Positions 55,115-64,000 of a stretch of DNA of 64,000 nt are shown here, in pieces. The notes under the pieces were generated by a model. It was given only the letters and a program-made list of their open reading frames with translations, made no database searches and was not told where the DNA came from. The stretch is from NCBI GenBank assembly GCA_036873135.1, contig JAPTYO010000026.1:3080001-3144000 (forward strand). The letters are read 5' to 3'. This stretch comes from Clarkia xantiana subsp. parviflora. Lineage: Eukaryota; Streptophyta; Magnoliopsida; Myrtales; Onagraceae. Positions within the stretch are counted from its first letter, which is position 1. Every line of letters starts with the position of its first letter. The position numbers and the translations under genes were made by a program.

Positions 55115-55281
55115 AGCGAGTGGTTGATCGGAGAAGTTGAAGAAAGATCTTGACGGCTGGAGGCCTTGGATCACCGGAGAATCAAGTGAGACTGGGAGAG
55201 AAAAGCTTCGAGGCTTAACAATGGCAGAATTTCCAGAAATCAGAACGGTAGGGAAGGAGTGAATAGTGCCAGGGTTTTGGC

Positions 55282-55288
55282 TTTTATA
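55282..55288 (-). promoter_or_regulatory. TATA box of the Tat-H antisense gene
   Basis: TATAAAAGCCAAAACCCTGG on the minus strand, 168 bases before the ATG. Confidence 0.55.
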
Positions 55289-55684
55289 GACAAAAGGACA
55301 GTTGGACAGATTCGAATCTGGACCGATGGAGATGAAACGACTCAATTTGGATAGCCGAGATTATAGGGGACAGAACGGAAGAGACGTTAATGACGTAATA
55401 CTACTTTTTCAGAAAGTAACAGTCACGCCTCCTTAGGCGTCGTTTCATTATCCCTAGCATTTAATGGTGGAGTAACCGAGGAGTTTCCTCGGATTTGGCA
55501 ACTGTCCTTGGAGTCTCGAGGAATTGTGAGTGAGAAGCCCTGTAATTCAAGAGTTATGCCCAAGGTAAAAGCCTCCGATGGTAATATCGGGAGGTCTGAA
55601 GATGAAAGCCTTCGACGATGAGGTCGGGAGGTTCGGAATTGGAAGACACGACGGACTGTAAGTCCCCCATGTCTTGGGGGCAAA
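55289..55684. other. Tat-H aORF upstream region and polypurine tract
   Basis: Shared non-coding flank. CTTGGGGGCAAA at 55673-55684. Confidence 0.75.
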
Positions 55685-56422
55685 TGATGGGTTCCGATGT
55701 AATCGTTAGCCCCGTTAAAAGCCAATAAACGACGAGTAAGCCCAGTGGGCCTTGTGAAAGACCTGGAAGGTCCAGAAGCCCAGTATGAAGGGTCTCGACG
55801 AGATCAGTCCCGATATATGAGCTGAATGCTCCCGACGAGAAGCCTATGAGTAGGCCCCGATATGCCTTTGATAAGGCCCCGATAATAAAGCCCCGAGAAA
55901 GCTGGCCTTGTCCCGTGGGACGAGGGGTTCTGGGTGGTGACCTAGAATGAGATAACTCTGGAGTCCCCGATATGGATTGGGACTCGTGATCAGAGAATAA
56001 GACCAAGAAACCCGCCTACTAAATAGGGTAGTGGGGAAATGGTTGAGATACAGATAAACTCCCCCGAGATACGCAGGGCGTGCCCGAGATACGCAGAGCG
56101 TGGGTGAGATACGCGGAGCGTGGAGCGAGATACACGGAATCTCACACGAGATATACGGAACGTGGGTAAAACTGCCACTCGCGGTTACAGGTAACTGAGG
56201 TAACTTCCCTTCCTATATAAAGGAGGAAGTTACCTCAGAAAACACACATTCTAATACGAACTTAGATTACTGCTATCCACCCCATTGTTCATACTCTCAT
56301 TTAAGTATCGGAGAGGGATTCTGGGTCACCACCCAGGTCATCCCCTTTTGCAGGATTACGCGGAGCCTAGGAGTTCAAATTTTCCGTCAAGAACGTAACG
56401 GAGCTTCGACCGTGATCCAACA
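55685..56422 (+). repeat. Tat-H 3' LTR
   Basis: 738 bp, TATATAAAG at 56214-56222. Followed by the TCCAG duplication. Confidence 0.95.
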
Positions 56423-56427
56423 TCCAG

Positions 56428-57578
56428 TAAGATGGATGGAATTGGCAACCTTAAATTGACAAGGATGGATTTGAGACAAGATTGGGAGCATGAGGCCACA
56501 ATCGGCAAAGGATGCATGCCACACAATCTAATTCTATCTAGTAGTAACGGGGGTTTATATAATTAATTAAAACTGTCAGCACAGAGAATGTGTCAGTCTT
56601 CATTAAGTGCAAGGACCACCGATACATACATGCGTTTGATAGAGCAATAATTCATATAAAAGATTGGTATGCAGTGCTAGATAGATCGCAGCATCAATGC
56701 ATGCATCTTTGGTGGATGGATGGTAATCATCCTCAAATATTGTTCATGTACGGAGTTTTCTCGTCATTAGCTTGGTTGGATACTGGTCAACTCAAGGGTT
56801 TAGAATTTAGAGATTAGAGCGCTATTAGCTTCATAGCAAAGTTTCTGATCGATTTTTGGCAGGAACGGATCTCTGGAATGATTTGCTCCAAGCAAATTGG
56901 CACACCCTTGGTGTAGTGATATGGTTCGGCCGAAACTAGTATTAGGGAGGAGGGTTTTTCTCTCAAATCGACACTTAGGAGGAATTGTGAATTACCCTTC
57001 AGAAAACCCTGACACCCCTTATTTATAGGAGTAGCAAAGTGGACTCCTAACACCAAGTTTTGGCCGGCCATGTATAAGGGAGGCCCAATATTTGGGCCTC
57101 TCATGTCAATTGGGATTTGGGTCAAGCTCAATTACCCTAATGTGACATTTACCTAATTTCTTAGGTAACACATATATATTAACGGGCTCCTAATTACGGC
57201 GCCCAATCTCCATATGCTAACAGATGCTCCTTTGTCTATCCATCTCTCAAGCGGCAGTAAGCCACCCTCAGTGCCTAAAACTCTAAATTGGTCTAATTTA
57301 GCATTAATTAGGTAAAACTGTTGATTCTGACGAAAGCCGACCCAACACCGCTATTACAGGCGAAATCTGTACTACACAAAGTCCTATTTATAGTAGCAAC
57401 ATATATCTTGGTCATCTAGTCCATCTCTACACTTATTAACTATGCAGGTAACTTATACGTGTCTTTCATGGAAAATTTATATTATTGTTGTACCATATAA
57501 AGTTGCTTAATGCATTTTCTCTATAATAAATTTGTGCTCACTATCATATTCCAGAATAAGGATTCAGTTGAAGGGGTG
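56428..57578. other. Unassigned DNA; possible old LTR fragment on the minus strand
   Basis: The continuation of 44261-45084 after Tat-H. No convincing gene. Near 57015-57030 the minus strand reads CTCCTATAAATAAGGGGTGT, a plausible TATA box followed by leader-like sequence, which suggests a decayed LTR or promoter. Open frames (75-105 codons) lack motifs. Confidence 0.4.
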
Positions 57579-58216
57579 TGATGGGCCCCGGCGGAGGCCG
57601 TTAGGCCCCTTAACGATTGACAAACGGCATTTAGGCCCGTTGGGCTAGGAGCTGGGGGGCTAAGGGCTCCGACAGAAGGAGGCTCCGACATCGAAAGACC
57701 CCGAGCAAGTATGTCCCCGATAGGGGAGGGCACTGAAAATATCGGACCTGGACGTAGTCGGTCCCGATATGGGAGTTGAAGCCACTCCCCGAAACCGAAT
57801 CCTTAAACGACTTAATTTGGGAGCCTCCGATAACGATCGAGGCTCGCCAGTAAAAGCACAATCCCGGAAATCTCGCCACGATTACAGTAGTGGCATAATG
57901 GGCGAGATTTGGGGGATGCGAATAACCGCACGAGATACATGGCCAGATACACGGCGAAATATGTGGGATAACGGATCACGATCCAACGGCCTAACCAGGT
58001 AACTGGGGTAACCTTTCCTCTATAAAAGGAGGGAAGTTATCCCAGATTAGGGTTACGTTTTACACACACATTTATTGCTTACTTGCGCTGTTGGCCACCA
58101 TACTTACGTTAAGCATCGGAGAGGGATTCTGGGCCACTGCCCTCTATCCCCTTCTGCAGGATTGCGAGGAGCTAAGGAATCCGTCACCGTAACCGGAGTT
58201 CCGCCGTGATCCAACA
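57579..58216 (+). repeat. Tat-I 5' LTR
   Basis: TGATGGGCCCC...GATCCAACA. TATAAAAG at 58021-58028. GCATCGGAGAGGG at about 58112. The GAGATACGCGG repeat array is reduced. Confidence 0.93.
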
Positions 58217-58217
58217 T

Positions 58218-58233
58218 TGGCGCCGTCTGTGGG
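58218..58233 (+). other. Tat-I primer binding site
   Basis: TGGCGCCGTCTGTGGG one base after the LTR. Confidence 0.75.
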
Positions 58234-58283
58234 AACGCAACAAAAAGCCAAAAAGTAAGTTTGCTTTCCTTTGATTCCTTATC

Positions 58284-60641
58284 ATGGCTGGCAACAGACC
58301 GCAGCGTTCAGGCAAGCAGGTACCGGCCGCTAGCAATCCTCCCGAGGATGCTGCCCAGCATCAGGATCTGAGAGATGAGGGCGACAGCACTCGCCGGAAC
58401 GAAGCACCTTCCCCGAATCCAGAGTTGGCCAGGGTAGTGGCGGAGGCCATGCCCCTATTCATGGAGGCCATGGAGGCCCTCCTAGACCGAAGAGAAGCTG
58501 CTAGAAGGCAGGCAGATCTCCCGCCGCTCCCTCCGCGGCGAGACGCCCCCAGAAGGCAGGTGGACGACAACCTGCCGCCACCCCCTCCGTTGAGGGAACA
58601 ACCCATTCACCCTCATCCAGCACCGGCGGAGAATTTTGTGGTCGATGGACCGGGGCCAGTGCAACAAAGGACCATTCCCCTGAATGGTCCCCTCACTGCC
58701 GACCAGGTGGTGAGAATTGTGGGTATCTGCATGGGAGACCAGAAGCCCATGATGTCGGAGCTGGGAAGTCAGGAAACCCATCCCTTCGTGCCCAGGCTGA
58801 TTCATACCCTGGCCCCTCCAGGTTTGGGTATCCCGAAGATAGACGAGTACGACGGGGACGCGGACCCGGTTCGCCACGTACAGAAGCACCTGACAGCATG
58901 CATGGGCAGGACCCCAGATGAGGATGTTATCTGTGCCCTGTTCCCAAGCACACTCGGGGAGAAGGCGATGACGTGGTTCTACAGTCTGCCCACTGGATGT
59001 ATCACCTGCTGGAAGGATATGCATCAGCGATTCATCGCCCAGTACCAAGGGCGTCGACGGCTGTTAAAAAGCGTTCGGACCCTGCATGAGGTGATTCAGA
59101 GGCCTGACGAGTCGTTGGCACAATATTATCAACGTTATACAGCTGGCATGACTGAGCTGGATGAGGAAATATCGGAGGGCGAGGCCATCCGTACCTTCCT
59201 GAAGAACCTTAAACCCCCTTACGGTTCCGACTTACTGCACAGCATCGCGGCCAAAAATGTCTGGAACATGGAGGCGCTCCAGGCGAGAGTAAAACAGCAA
59301 ATCGACGTCCAAGAGTCGAAGATCGCTGCCGGAGAATTAGCTCCTCCCAAGGGGCGTGAAGGAAAGCAGCTGTTCGAACCATTGGACAACCGGCACAAGA
59401 AGGATAACTCCGAGGGTAGTCGGAGTCGAGGACGTTCTGATCGGAGGGAGGATAAGCGTCCGAGCAGGAGGGACAGTCAGAAGGAAGAGTTTACCCCTCT
59501 CAACAGACCTTTGAAGGAGGTCTTAGCAGTGATGGAGAAGCAAGGCCTCGCTCGTTTCCCCAAGAAGAAGGACGGAGAAAAGTTGGGCTCCCGCGCCGAC
59601 TGTTACTGCCGATTCCATCGGGCCTCTGGTCACGACACTGACCAATGTCGGGAGCTGAAGAAGGAAATAGAGAAGCTTATCCAGAGGGGTAAGCTGAAGG
59701 AGTTCGTGGGAGACTCGCGCTGCAAGCCCCGTTCCCGATCTCGGTCAAGGTCCAAGTCTCGATCGAGGTCCCCAAGGAAGAGGAGGTCCGACGCCGAGCC
59801 TTCGGAAGGCCCACCAGGACTCCGACAGAAGAGGGTTATCAATGTGATCCACGGAGGGTTCGCCGCAGGGGGAGACACATCGTCTTCTCGGGAGCGTTAT
59901 GCCAACCAAGTGCCAGTCGCAGTGGTTTTGGGAAAAAGATCTCGGTCGTGGACCCCGAAGGAGGAGATGGAGATCACCTTCTCGGCGAAGGATCTGGAGG
60001 GAGTAGAGACCCCCCACGAGGATGCCCTGGTAGTAACACTGGATGTAGGAGGATTCGAAGTGAAGAGGATCCTCATTGATGGAGGAAGCTCCTCCGACAT
60101 CCTCTTCTCCGACGCCCTGGAGCAGATGGGGAAGAAGAAGAAAGATTTGCGGGAGGTTAACTTCCCGATGGTAGGATTTTGCGGCACAACCTCTTATCCA
60201 TTGGGGGTTATTACGCTACCCGTGTGGTTTGGCAGTGGCTGGAAGATGGAGAAGAAAGATGTGGAGTTCGTGGTGGTCGAATCCACAGGGACGTACAATG
60301 CGATCATTGGAAGAACCACTATCAACCCACTGATGGCAGTGGCCTCGACTGTCCATCAGAAACTGAAGTTCCCGACTGAGAATGGGGTCGGCGAAGTGAA
60401 AGGCGACCAGGTGGCGTCGAGACGATGCTACGTCAACGCTACGAGAAGATCAAGAAAGGAGGCCATGTCGGTTCTCCAAACAGACACTGATCCTCGAGAG
60501 GAGTTTGGGCGTCCCGCCTCCATGGAGGACCTAAAAGAAGTCGAGATAGATGGACCCGAGAGGAGGGTAAAGATCGGATCCGCCCTATCCGAGGATCAAG
60601 CTGAGGAATTAATCGCCCTATCGAAGAAATGCCATGTTTGA
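58284..60641 (+). CDS. gag-pr: Tat-I Gag-protease, uninterrupted, pol deleted
   Basis: A 785-codon frame starts MAGNRPQRSGKQ, 67 bases after the LTR. Domains: Pro/Arg-rich linker (1-115), Gag core about 115-340 (FVVDGPGPVQQRTIPLNGP, GLGIPKIDEYDGDADP, AMTWFYSLPTGCITCWKDMHQ, YYQRYTAGMTELDEEISEGE), zinc-knuckle CRFHRASGHDTDQC near 450, RS-rich tail (PRSRSRSRSKSRSRSPRKRR), protease near 595-720 (ILIDGGSSSDILF, YNAIIGRTTINP), then the RT connector (DLKEVEIDGPERRVKIGSALSE). Near 60621 it jumps to the last residues of integrase (KKCHV) and stops. RT, both RNase H domains and integrase are absent, with no loss of frame and microhomology at the joint. It could make and process capsid, but needs polymerase and integrase from another element. 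Confidence 0.95.
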   Translation: MAGNRPQRSGKQVPAASNPPEDAAQHQDLRDEGDSTRRNEAPSPNPELARVVAEAMPLFMEAMEALLDRREAARRQADLPPLPPRRDAPRRQVDDNLPPPPPLREQPIHPHPAPAENFVVDGPGPVQQRTIPLNGPLTADQVVRIVGICMGDQKPMMSELGSQETHPFVPRLIHTLAPPGLGIPKIDEYDGDADPVRHVQKHLTACMGRTPDEDVICALFPSTLGEKAMTWFYSLPTGCITCWKDMHQRFIAQYQGRRRLLKSVRTLHEVIQRPDESLAQYYQRYTAGMTELDEEISEGEAIRTFLKNLKPPYGSDLLHSIAAKNVWNMEALQARVKQQIDVQESKIAAGELAPPKGREGKQLFEPLDNRHKKDNSEGSRSRGRSDRREDKRPSRRDSQKEEFTPLNRPLKEVLAVMEKQGLARFPKKKDGEKLGSRADCYCRFHRASGHDTDQCRELKKEIEKLIQRGKLKEFVGDSRCKPRSRSRSRSKSRSRSPRKRRSDAEPSEGPPGLRQKRVINVIHGGFAAGGDTSSSRERYANQVPVAVVLGKRSRSWTPKEEMEITFSAKDLEGVETPHEDALVVTLDVGGFEVKRILIDGGSSSDILFSDALEQMGKKKKDLREVNFPMVGFCGTTSYPLGVITLPVWFGSGWKMEKKDVEFVVVESTGTYNAIIGRTTINPLMAVASTVHQKLKFPTENGVGEVKGDQVASRRCYVNATRRSRKEAMSVLQTDTDPREEFGRPASMEDLKEVEIDGPERRVKIGSALSEDQAEELIALSKKCHV

Positions 60642-60719
60642 CAACTAAGTCGCCCGTAGAGGCGCGAAGATGTAATTAAGTCGCCCTGAGTGGTGCATGC
60701 TATGTTAAAGACATCAATC

Positions 60720-60725
60720 AATAAA
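60720..60725 (+). terminator. Candidate poly(A) signal for Tat-I gag RNA
   Basis: AATAAA followed by GAGGTTACTTCTG, 79 bases after the stop. The block is conserved although the preceding pol is deleted. Confidence 0.5.
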
Positions 60726-60765
60726 GAGGTTACTTCTGATCAAAGTGTTCCTGAGTTGTTCTCGA

Positions 60766-61300
60766 TACATTAAAAAGCGTCATTGGACGTCCGAAAATCC
60801 TTAAGTCTTTAAGGTCCGATTAAAAAGCGTCATTGGACGTCCAAAAATCCTTAAGTCTTTAAGGTCCGATTAAAAAGCGTCATTGGACGTCCGAAAAATC
60901 CTTAAGTTATTAAGGTCCGATTTAAAAGCGTCATTGGACGTCCGAAAATCCTTAAGTCTTTAAGGTCCGATTAAAAAGCGTCATTGGACGTCCGAAAAAT
61001 CCTTAAGTTATTAAGGTCCGATTAAAAAGCGTCATTGGACGTCCGAAAAATCCTTAAGTTATTAAGGTCCGATTTAAAAGCGTCATTGGACGTCCGAAAA
61101 TCCTTAAGTCTTTAAGGTCCGATTAAAAAGCGTCATTGGACGTCCGAAAAATCCTTAAGTTATTAAGGTCCGATTAAAAAGCGTCATTGGACGTCCGAAA
61201 AATCCCAAGTTATTAAGGTTCGATTAAAAAAGCGTCATTGGACGTCCGAAATGTCCTTAAGCCTTTAAGGTTCGCTTTTAAAAGCGTCGTGAGACAACCG
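60766..61300 (+). repeat. Tat-I tandem array, 50-51-bp unit
   Basis: About ten units containing AAAAGCGTCATTGGACGTCC and CCTTAAGTCTTTAAGGTCCG (or TTATTAAGG). Both halves are short inverted repeats. The unit is unrelated in sequence to the 26-bp unit of C and E, at the same place in the element. Confidence 0.92.
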
Positions 61301-61429
61301 AAGGCCTTAGGATCCGATAAGAGAGTCACGGGGAGCATAACCGAAAAAGAAAACATTCTTAGAAGGCTCGAAGGCCCAAAAGGTTCGGTACAAAAAGGAT
61401 AATAAAAAAGAAGCACAAGGACTTAAATT

Positions 61430-64000
61430 TTAAACACCAGGGGCTGAATCTTCGGAAGGCTTTGGAGGGGCAGACTCATCGGCGTCTTCGGAGGAGCTTT
61501 CGGAAGGAAGGTTGAAATACGCTTCTGCGGCTGGGCCAAGAGTCTTGGACTTTCTCAAGTCGATGGAGTCCCCATAAGTCTCATTAAGCTCTTCAACAAT
61601 ATCGAGGATGGCGTTCTGTAGGTCTTCTTGACAATGCTTCGCCGCATCCTCCTTGAAGTCCTCCGAGCTTCGGTACTCCTCGCGGCCTTGGACCTTCGCG
61701 TTTGTTAATTGGGCGGAGTGATCCGCCCTTGCCTCTTCTAGTTCCGCGATGGCCCTCTGCTTCTCGAGCTTCAGCCGCTCCGCAGTTTCCTGCAATGCTG
61801 CCTTCTCGAAAGCAAACTGGCCCCGATCCGCCATGGCCGCCTCCTGCTCCCGCTTGAGCGAACTCTCAAGACTTAGAATCTGTCTCTGCTGAGATTGAAC
61901 CTCTCCAGCAAGCTTAATCCTGCCCTCCTCGGCCTGCTGACCAACCTCTCTGGCCCGCTGCCAACTCTCTTCGACCCGCCTTTTCTCCTCTTCCGCCTTG
62001 AGCCTTGACGCCTCGGAGGCAGCTAGGTCCTCCTGGAGCTTGGTCAGGCTCTCGAGGTTGGAGTGGACCCGCTCTCGCTCCAAAGCCTCTCGCAAAGACA
62101 GGATGTAGCCGAAGCAACGATCCTGGTCCGCGATTTCCTGAAAAGAAAAAGTAGCTTAGTACTCATAAATCGGAACGCCCCCAGATGAACAAAAGAAAAA
62201 TTCATTTACCTCTACCCGACGAACAGCCATCGCCCGAATATCAGCATCGATGTCGTCCCCTTCCAGAGAAAGGGGACGCCTCAAAGAGGGCGGAACCGAA
62301 CCCGACACCAAGTGCAAGGCCAGGTTCTTCTCCTGGCACCCCCGATGTAGAGGGACCCCCTGGAGGGACTCCACCGGTCTCCAAGGCTCGGAGCCCTGGT
62401 CCGAAGAGAAGGCCCGATAGTAGTCCCCGTCCAAAGGGAACGGGGGTACTACCAGGCGAGGCTCTTCAGCCTCCTCACTCACTCGAGCTTCGGGGGTTGC
62501 ACCCCTAGCTGGCGAAGATGGTGGAGGCGAAGATGGCGGGGCGGAGGACGACGCTGGCGTGGTAGGAAGTGGAGAAGCCTTCCCACCAGATGACTTCACG
62601 GGAGTCAGCCTCGACTTCCCTCGGAGGGTGAGACCTTCCTCCTCAGCTCGGTCATCAGAAGGGGAGTCCTCCAGACTGGTCACCCGACCAAACTCACCCC
62701 GAGCTTCCGTCGGGGTATCTTCTACCACCGGCTCCACTGCAGGCGCGGAGTCTGAGGCAGGCATAGCAGGGGCGACGTCCGCAGGACCTGCAGCGGGGCG
62801 AATAAATCGAGGGATTAGTTTGATATCGGTGTGCCAGATTAGACGACGCTCCATATATCTCTCCTTGCCGAAAAAATCATAATAGCCCGCTTCGAGGACA
62901 TGCGGAGTCTCCCCTCGAAGGATATTCTTGACATCCCTAACTCGTCCTTCCATATCGGAGGCCTGAAGATCCTGAGGTACTAACTCCCTATATCTCTTTA
63001 TAGCACGAAAAACTGCCTTACCTTCTTTTTCGGAGCGAACGCCGAAGGCGGTCCTGACCACGTCTGCATTAGTCCGCCCCTCGGAGGTGGGGGCAGACCT
63101 GGGAGCCTCCGAGGTCCTCGCCCTCTTCTTGGATGGCCCCGACGAGGCAGAAACCTTTCGATGAGAAGATTTCTTCTTACGCTTCAATGAGTGGGAGGCA
63201 TCAGTGTCCTCCTGAAATAGACGGGCGGTCAGCGATGTTCGAGGGGCTGTAAGCAATGAAAAGGAAACAATCAGAAGATTACCCAGAGAATTACATTGGA
63301 AACACCATCGTGCACTTTTCCCCCGGCCAGGGGATCGATCAGCATAATCCCGATTTTGACCCTCTGCTGATCAGTGACAGAGGTGGCTTCGAAAGGCTGA
63401 TAACCCTCCTCCCAGCGACGGGCCTGAATAAGCATCAAGGCCCTCTTTGTCTGCTCCGACCATGAACGAAAGGACACAGGGGGATCAGCCTCTACGACAG
63501 TCTTTGGCCACTCAATGGGACCAGGCTTGATGAAGAAGTACTGCTCCTTCCAGTTGGCATTATCGTGTCCCTTATCGTGGATGAGGGCCCGCTCCTTGCA
63601 GATCTTCCAGGACACCTTCCTGTCCCAACCCATCTCTTTGTATTGATCGTCGGTCCCCTCAGGTTGACGAGGGGAAAAGGAACAGACCCCATCCTTGTTG
63701 CAGGTCATCTTATAGAGGACCCGCCAGAGTTCCAGGCTATAGCTCCAGTCTTCGGCATTGATGTCGCACCACACTTGGAAGGCGATCCAAGTACGAATCG
63801 CATGGGGGGAGAAGGTCGTGGGGTAGGTTTTGTAGTGATTACACAACTCTACCCAGCTTGGGCAGAAAGGGAGTCGAATCCCTGCACGAATTTGCCCGGG
63901 AGAGATGAACACTTCGTCCCCCTTTGGGAGGGTAATCTGAGTATCACGAGAATTGAACTGGGTTTCTTCGTAGGGATAACGAGCCCCGAAGGAAGACTCA
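61430..64000 (-). CDS. Tat-I antisense gene (aORF), exons 2 (partial), 3 and 4, no stops
   Basis: Exon 2 runs from beyond 64000 to 63283, exon 3 63211-62210 (1002 bases), exon 4 62137-61430 (708 bases with stop). Introns of 71 and 72 bases have GTAATC and GTAAAT donors and ATTTCAG and TTTTCAG acceptors; all phases agree. Exon 2 has FISPGQIRAGIRLPFC, TTFSPHAIRTWIAFQVW, GVCSFSPRQPEGTDDQ, QYFFIKPGPIEWPKTVV and RRWEEGYQPFEA. Exon 3 starts basic (SLKRKKKSSHRKVS, SKKRARTSE), has FGVRSEKEGKAVFRAIKRY, AGYYDFFGKERYMERRLIW, a long Pro/Ser linker and MAVRRVE. Exon 4 is a long coiled coil (from FGYILSLREALERERV through SSLKREQEAAMADRG) with an acidic tail. No stop or shift in the visible coding part. GGCTCGAAGGCC lies 54 bases past the stop. 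Function unknown. Confidence 0.82.

Larger units (their letters stand above)
45085..56422 (+). mobile_element. Tat-H: full-length but inactive Tat retrotransposon
   Basis: LTRs 45085-45821 (737 bp) and 55685-56422 (738 bp). Target duplication TCCAG (45080-45084 and 56423-56427). About 11.3 kb, with all Tat parts in order: primer site, gag, protease-pol, array, antisense gene, polypurine tract. By eye the LTRs differ at roughly 25-30 sites, far more than in C or E, which fits the many frameshifts in its genes. Confidence 0.95.
57579..64000 (+). mobile_element. Tat-I: Tat element lacking RT to integrase, right end outside window
   Basis: 5' LTR 57579-58216, primer site, a continuous gag-protease frame, poly(A) block, 50-bp repeat array, and an antisense gene running off the window. 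The 3' LTR is not seen. The LTR is shorter (638 bp) and the sequence the most diverged of the Tat copies, so it is a separate subfamily. The 5 bp before the LTR are GGGTG, the expected left target duplication. Confidence 0.92.

Noticed and set aside
56590..56817. Small host gene (75 codons)
   Set aside because: No motif and no neighbouring exon signals; length expected by chance in AT-rich DNA.
1..64000. Integrated plant pararetrovirus
   Set aside because: No movement-protein or coat signature; LTRs, target duplications and integrase identify Ty3/gypsy retrotransposons.

Overview
This window is plant repeat DNA. It is a stack of nested LTR retrotransposons, and I see no ordinary host gene, rRNA, tRNA or CRISPR array. 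A flowering-plant nuclear genome is the best fit. Most elements are Ty3/gypsy of the Tat lineage. They carry an upstream gag with a zinc knuckle and an arginine/serine tail, a protease, an RT with YVDD, a degenerate Ty3-type RNase H followed by a second intact-looking RNase H, an integrase, and an antisense gene ('aORF') between pol and the 3' LTR. I name the elements A to I in order of appearance. The species cannot be told from the sequence.

Layout. Tat-A (+) enters from the left: gag 2-1640, protease-pol 23521-27264, aORF split between 27956-29062 and 37785-39414, 3' LTR 39961-40677. Inside its protease gene lies chromovirus-like element Chr-B (+, 1641-23515). Inside the Chr-B integrase lies Tat-C (-, 4430-22235). 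Inside the Tat-C 5' LTR lies element D (-, 11676-21626), which has no recognisable pol. Tat-A also carries Tat-E (+, 29063-37784) in aORF exon 3. Tat-A itself sits in an aORF intron of an older element, Tat-F (40678-44260), which also holds solo LTR G (41839-42555). The deepest nest is therefore F > A > B > C > D. Five-base target duplications are visible for B (one mismatch), C, D, E, G and H. After a stretch of unassigned DNA (44261-45084, continuing at 56428-57578) that contains Tat-H (+, 45085-56422), Tat-I (+) begins at 57579 and runs off the right end.

Coding state. Tat-C keeps a continuous 1134-codon RT-RNase H-RNase H-integrase frame but has lost the Gag capsid region. Tat-I is the reverse: it keeps a continuous 785-codon Gag-protease frame and an aORF with no stops, but lacks all of RT, RNase H and integrase. 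Tat-A, E and H carry several stops and frameshifts. LTR pairs, compared by eye, differ least in D, then C, E and B, and most in H, which agrees with the nesting order.

The most interesting content is the aORF. On the strand opposite gag-pol, six elements share an antisense gene. Where it is complete it has four exons, three short GT-AG introns (about 71-121 nt) at the same places and phases, an upstream TATAAAA box about 110-170 nt before the ATG, and a short conserved GGCCTTCGAGCC motif 50-66 nt after the stop. It faces gag-pol across a tandem-repeat array, so the two transcription units converge on satellite-like DNA. Its function is unknown.
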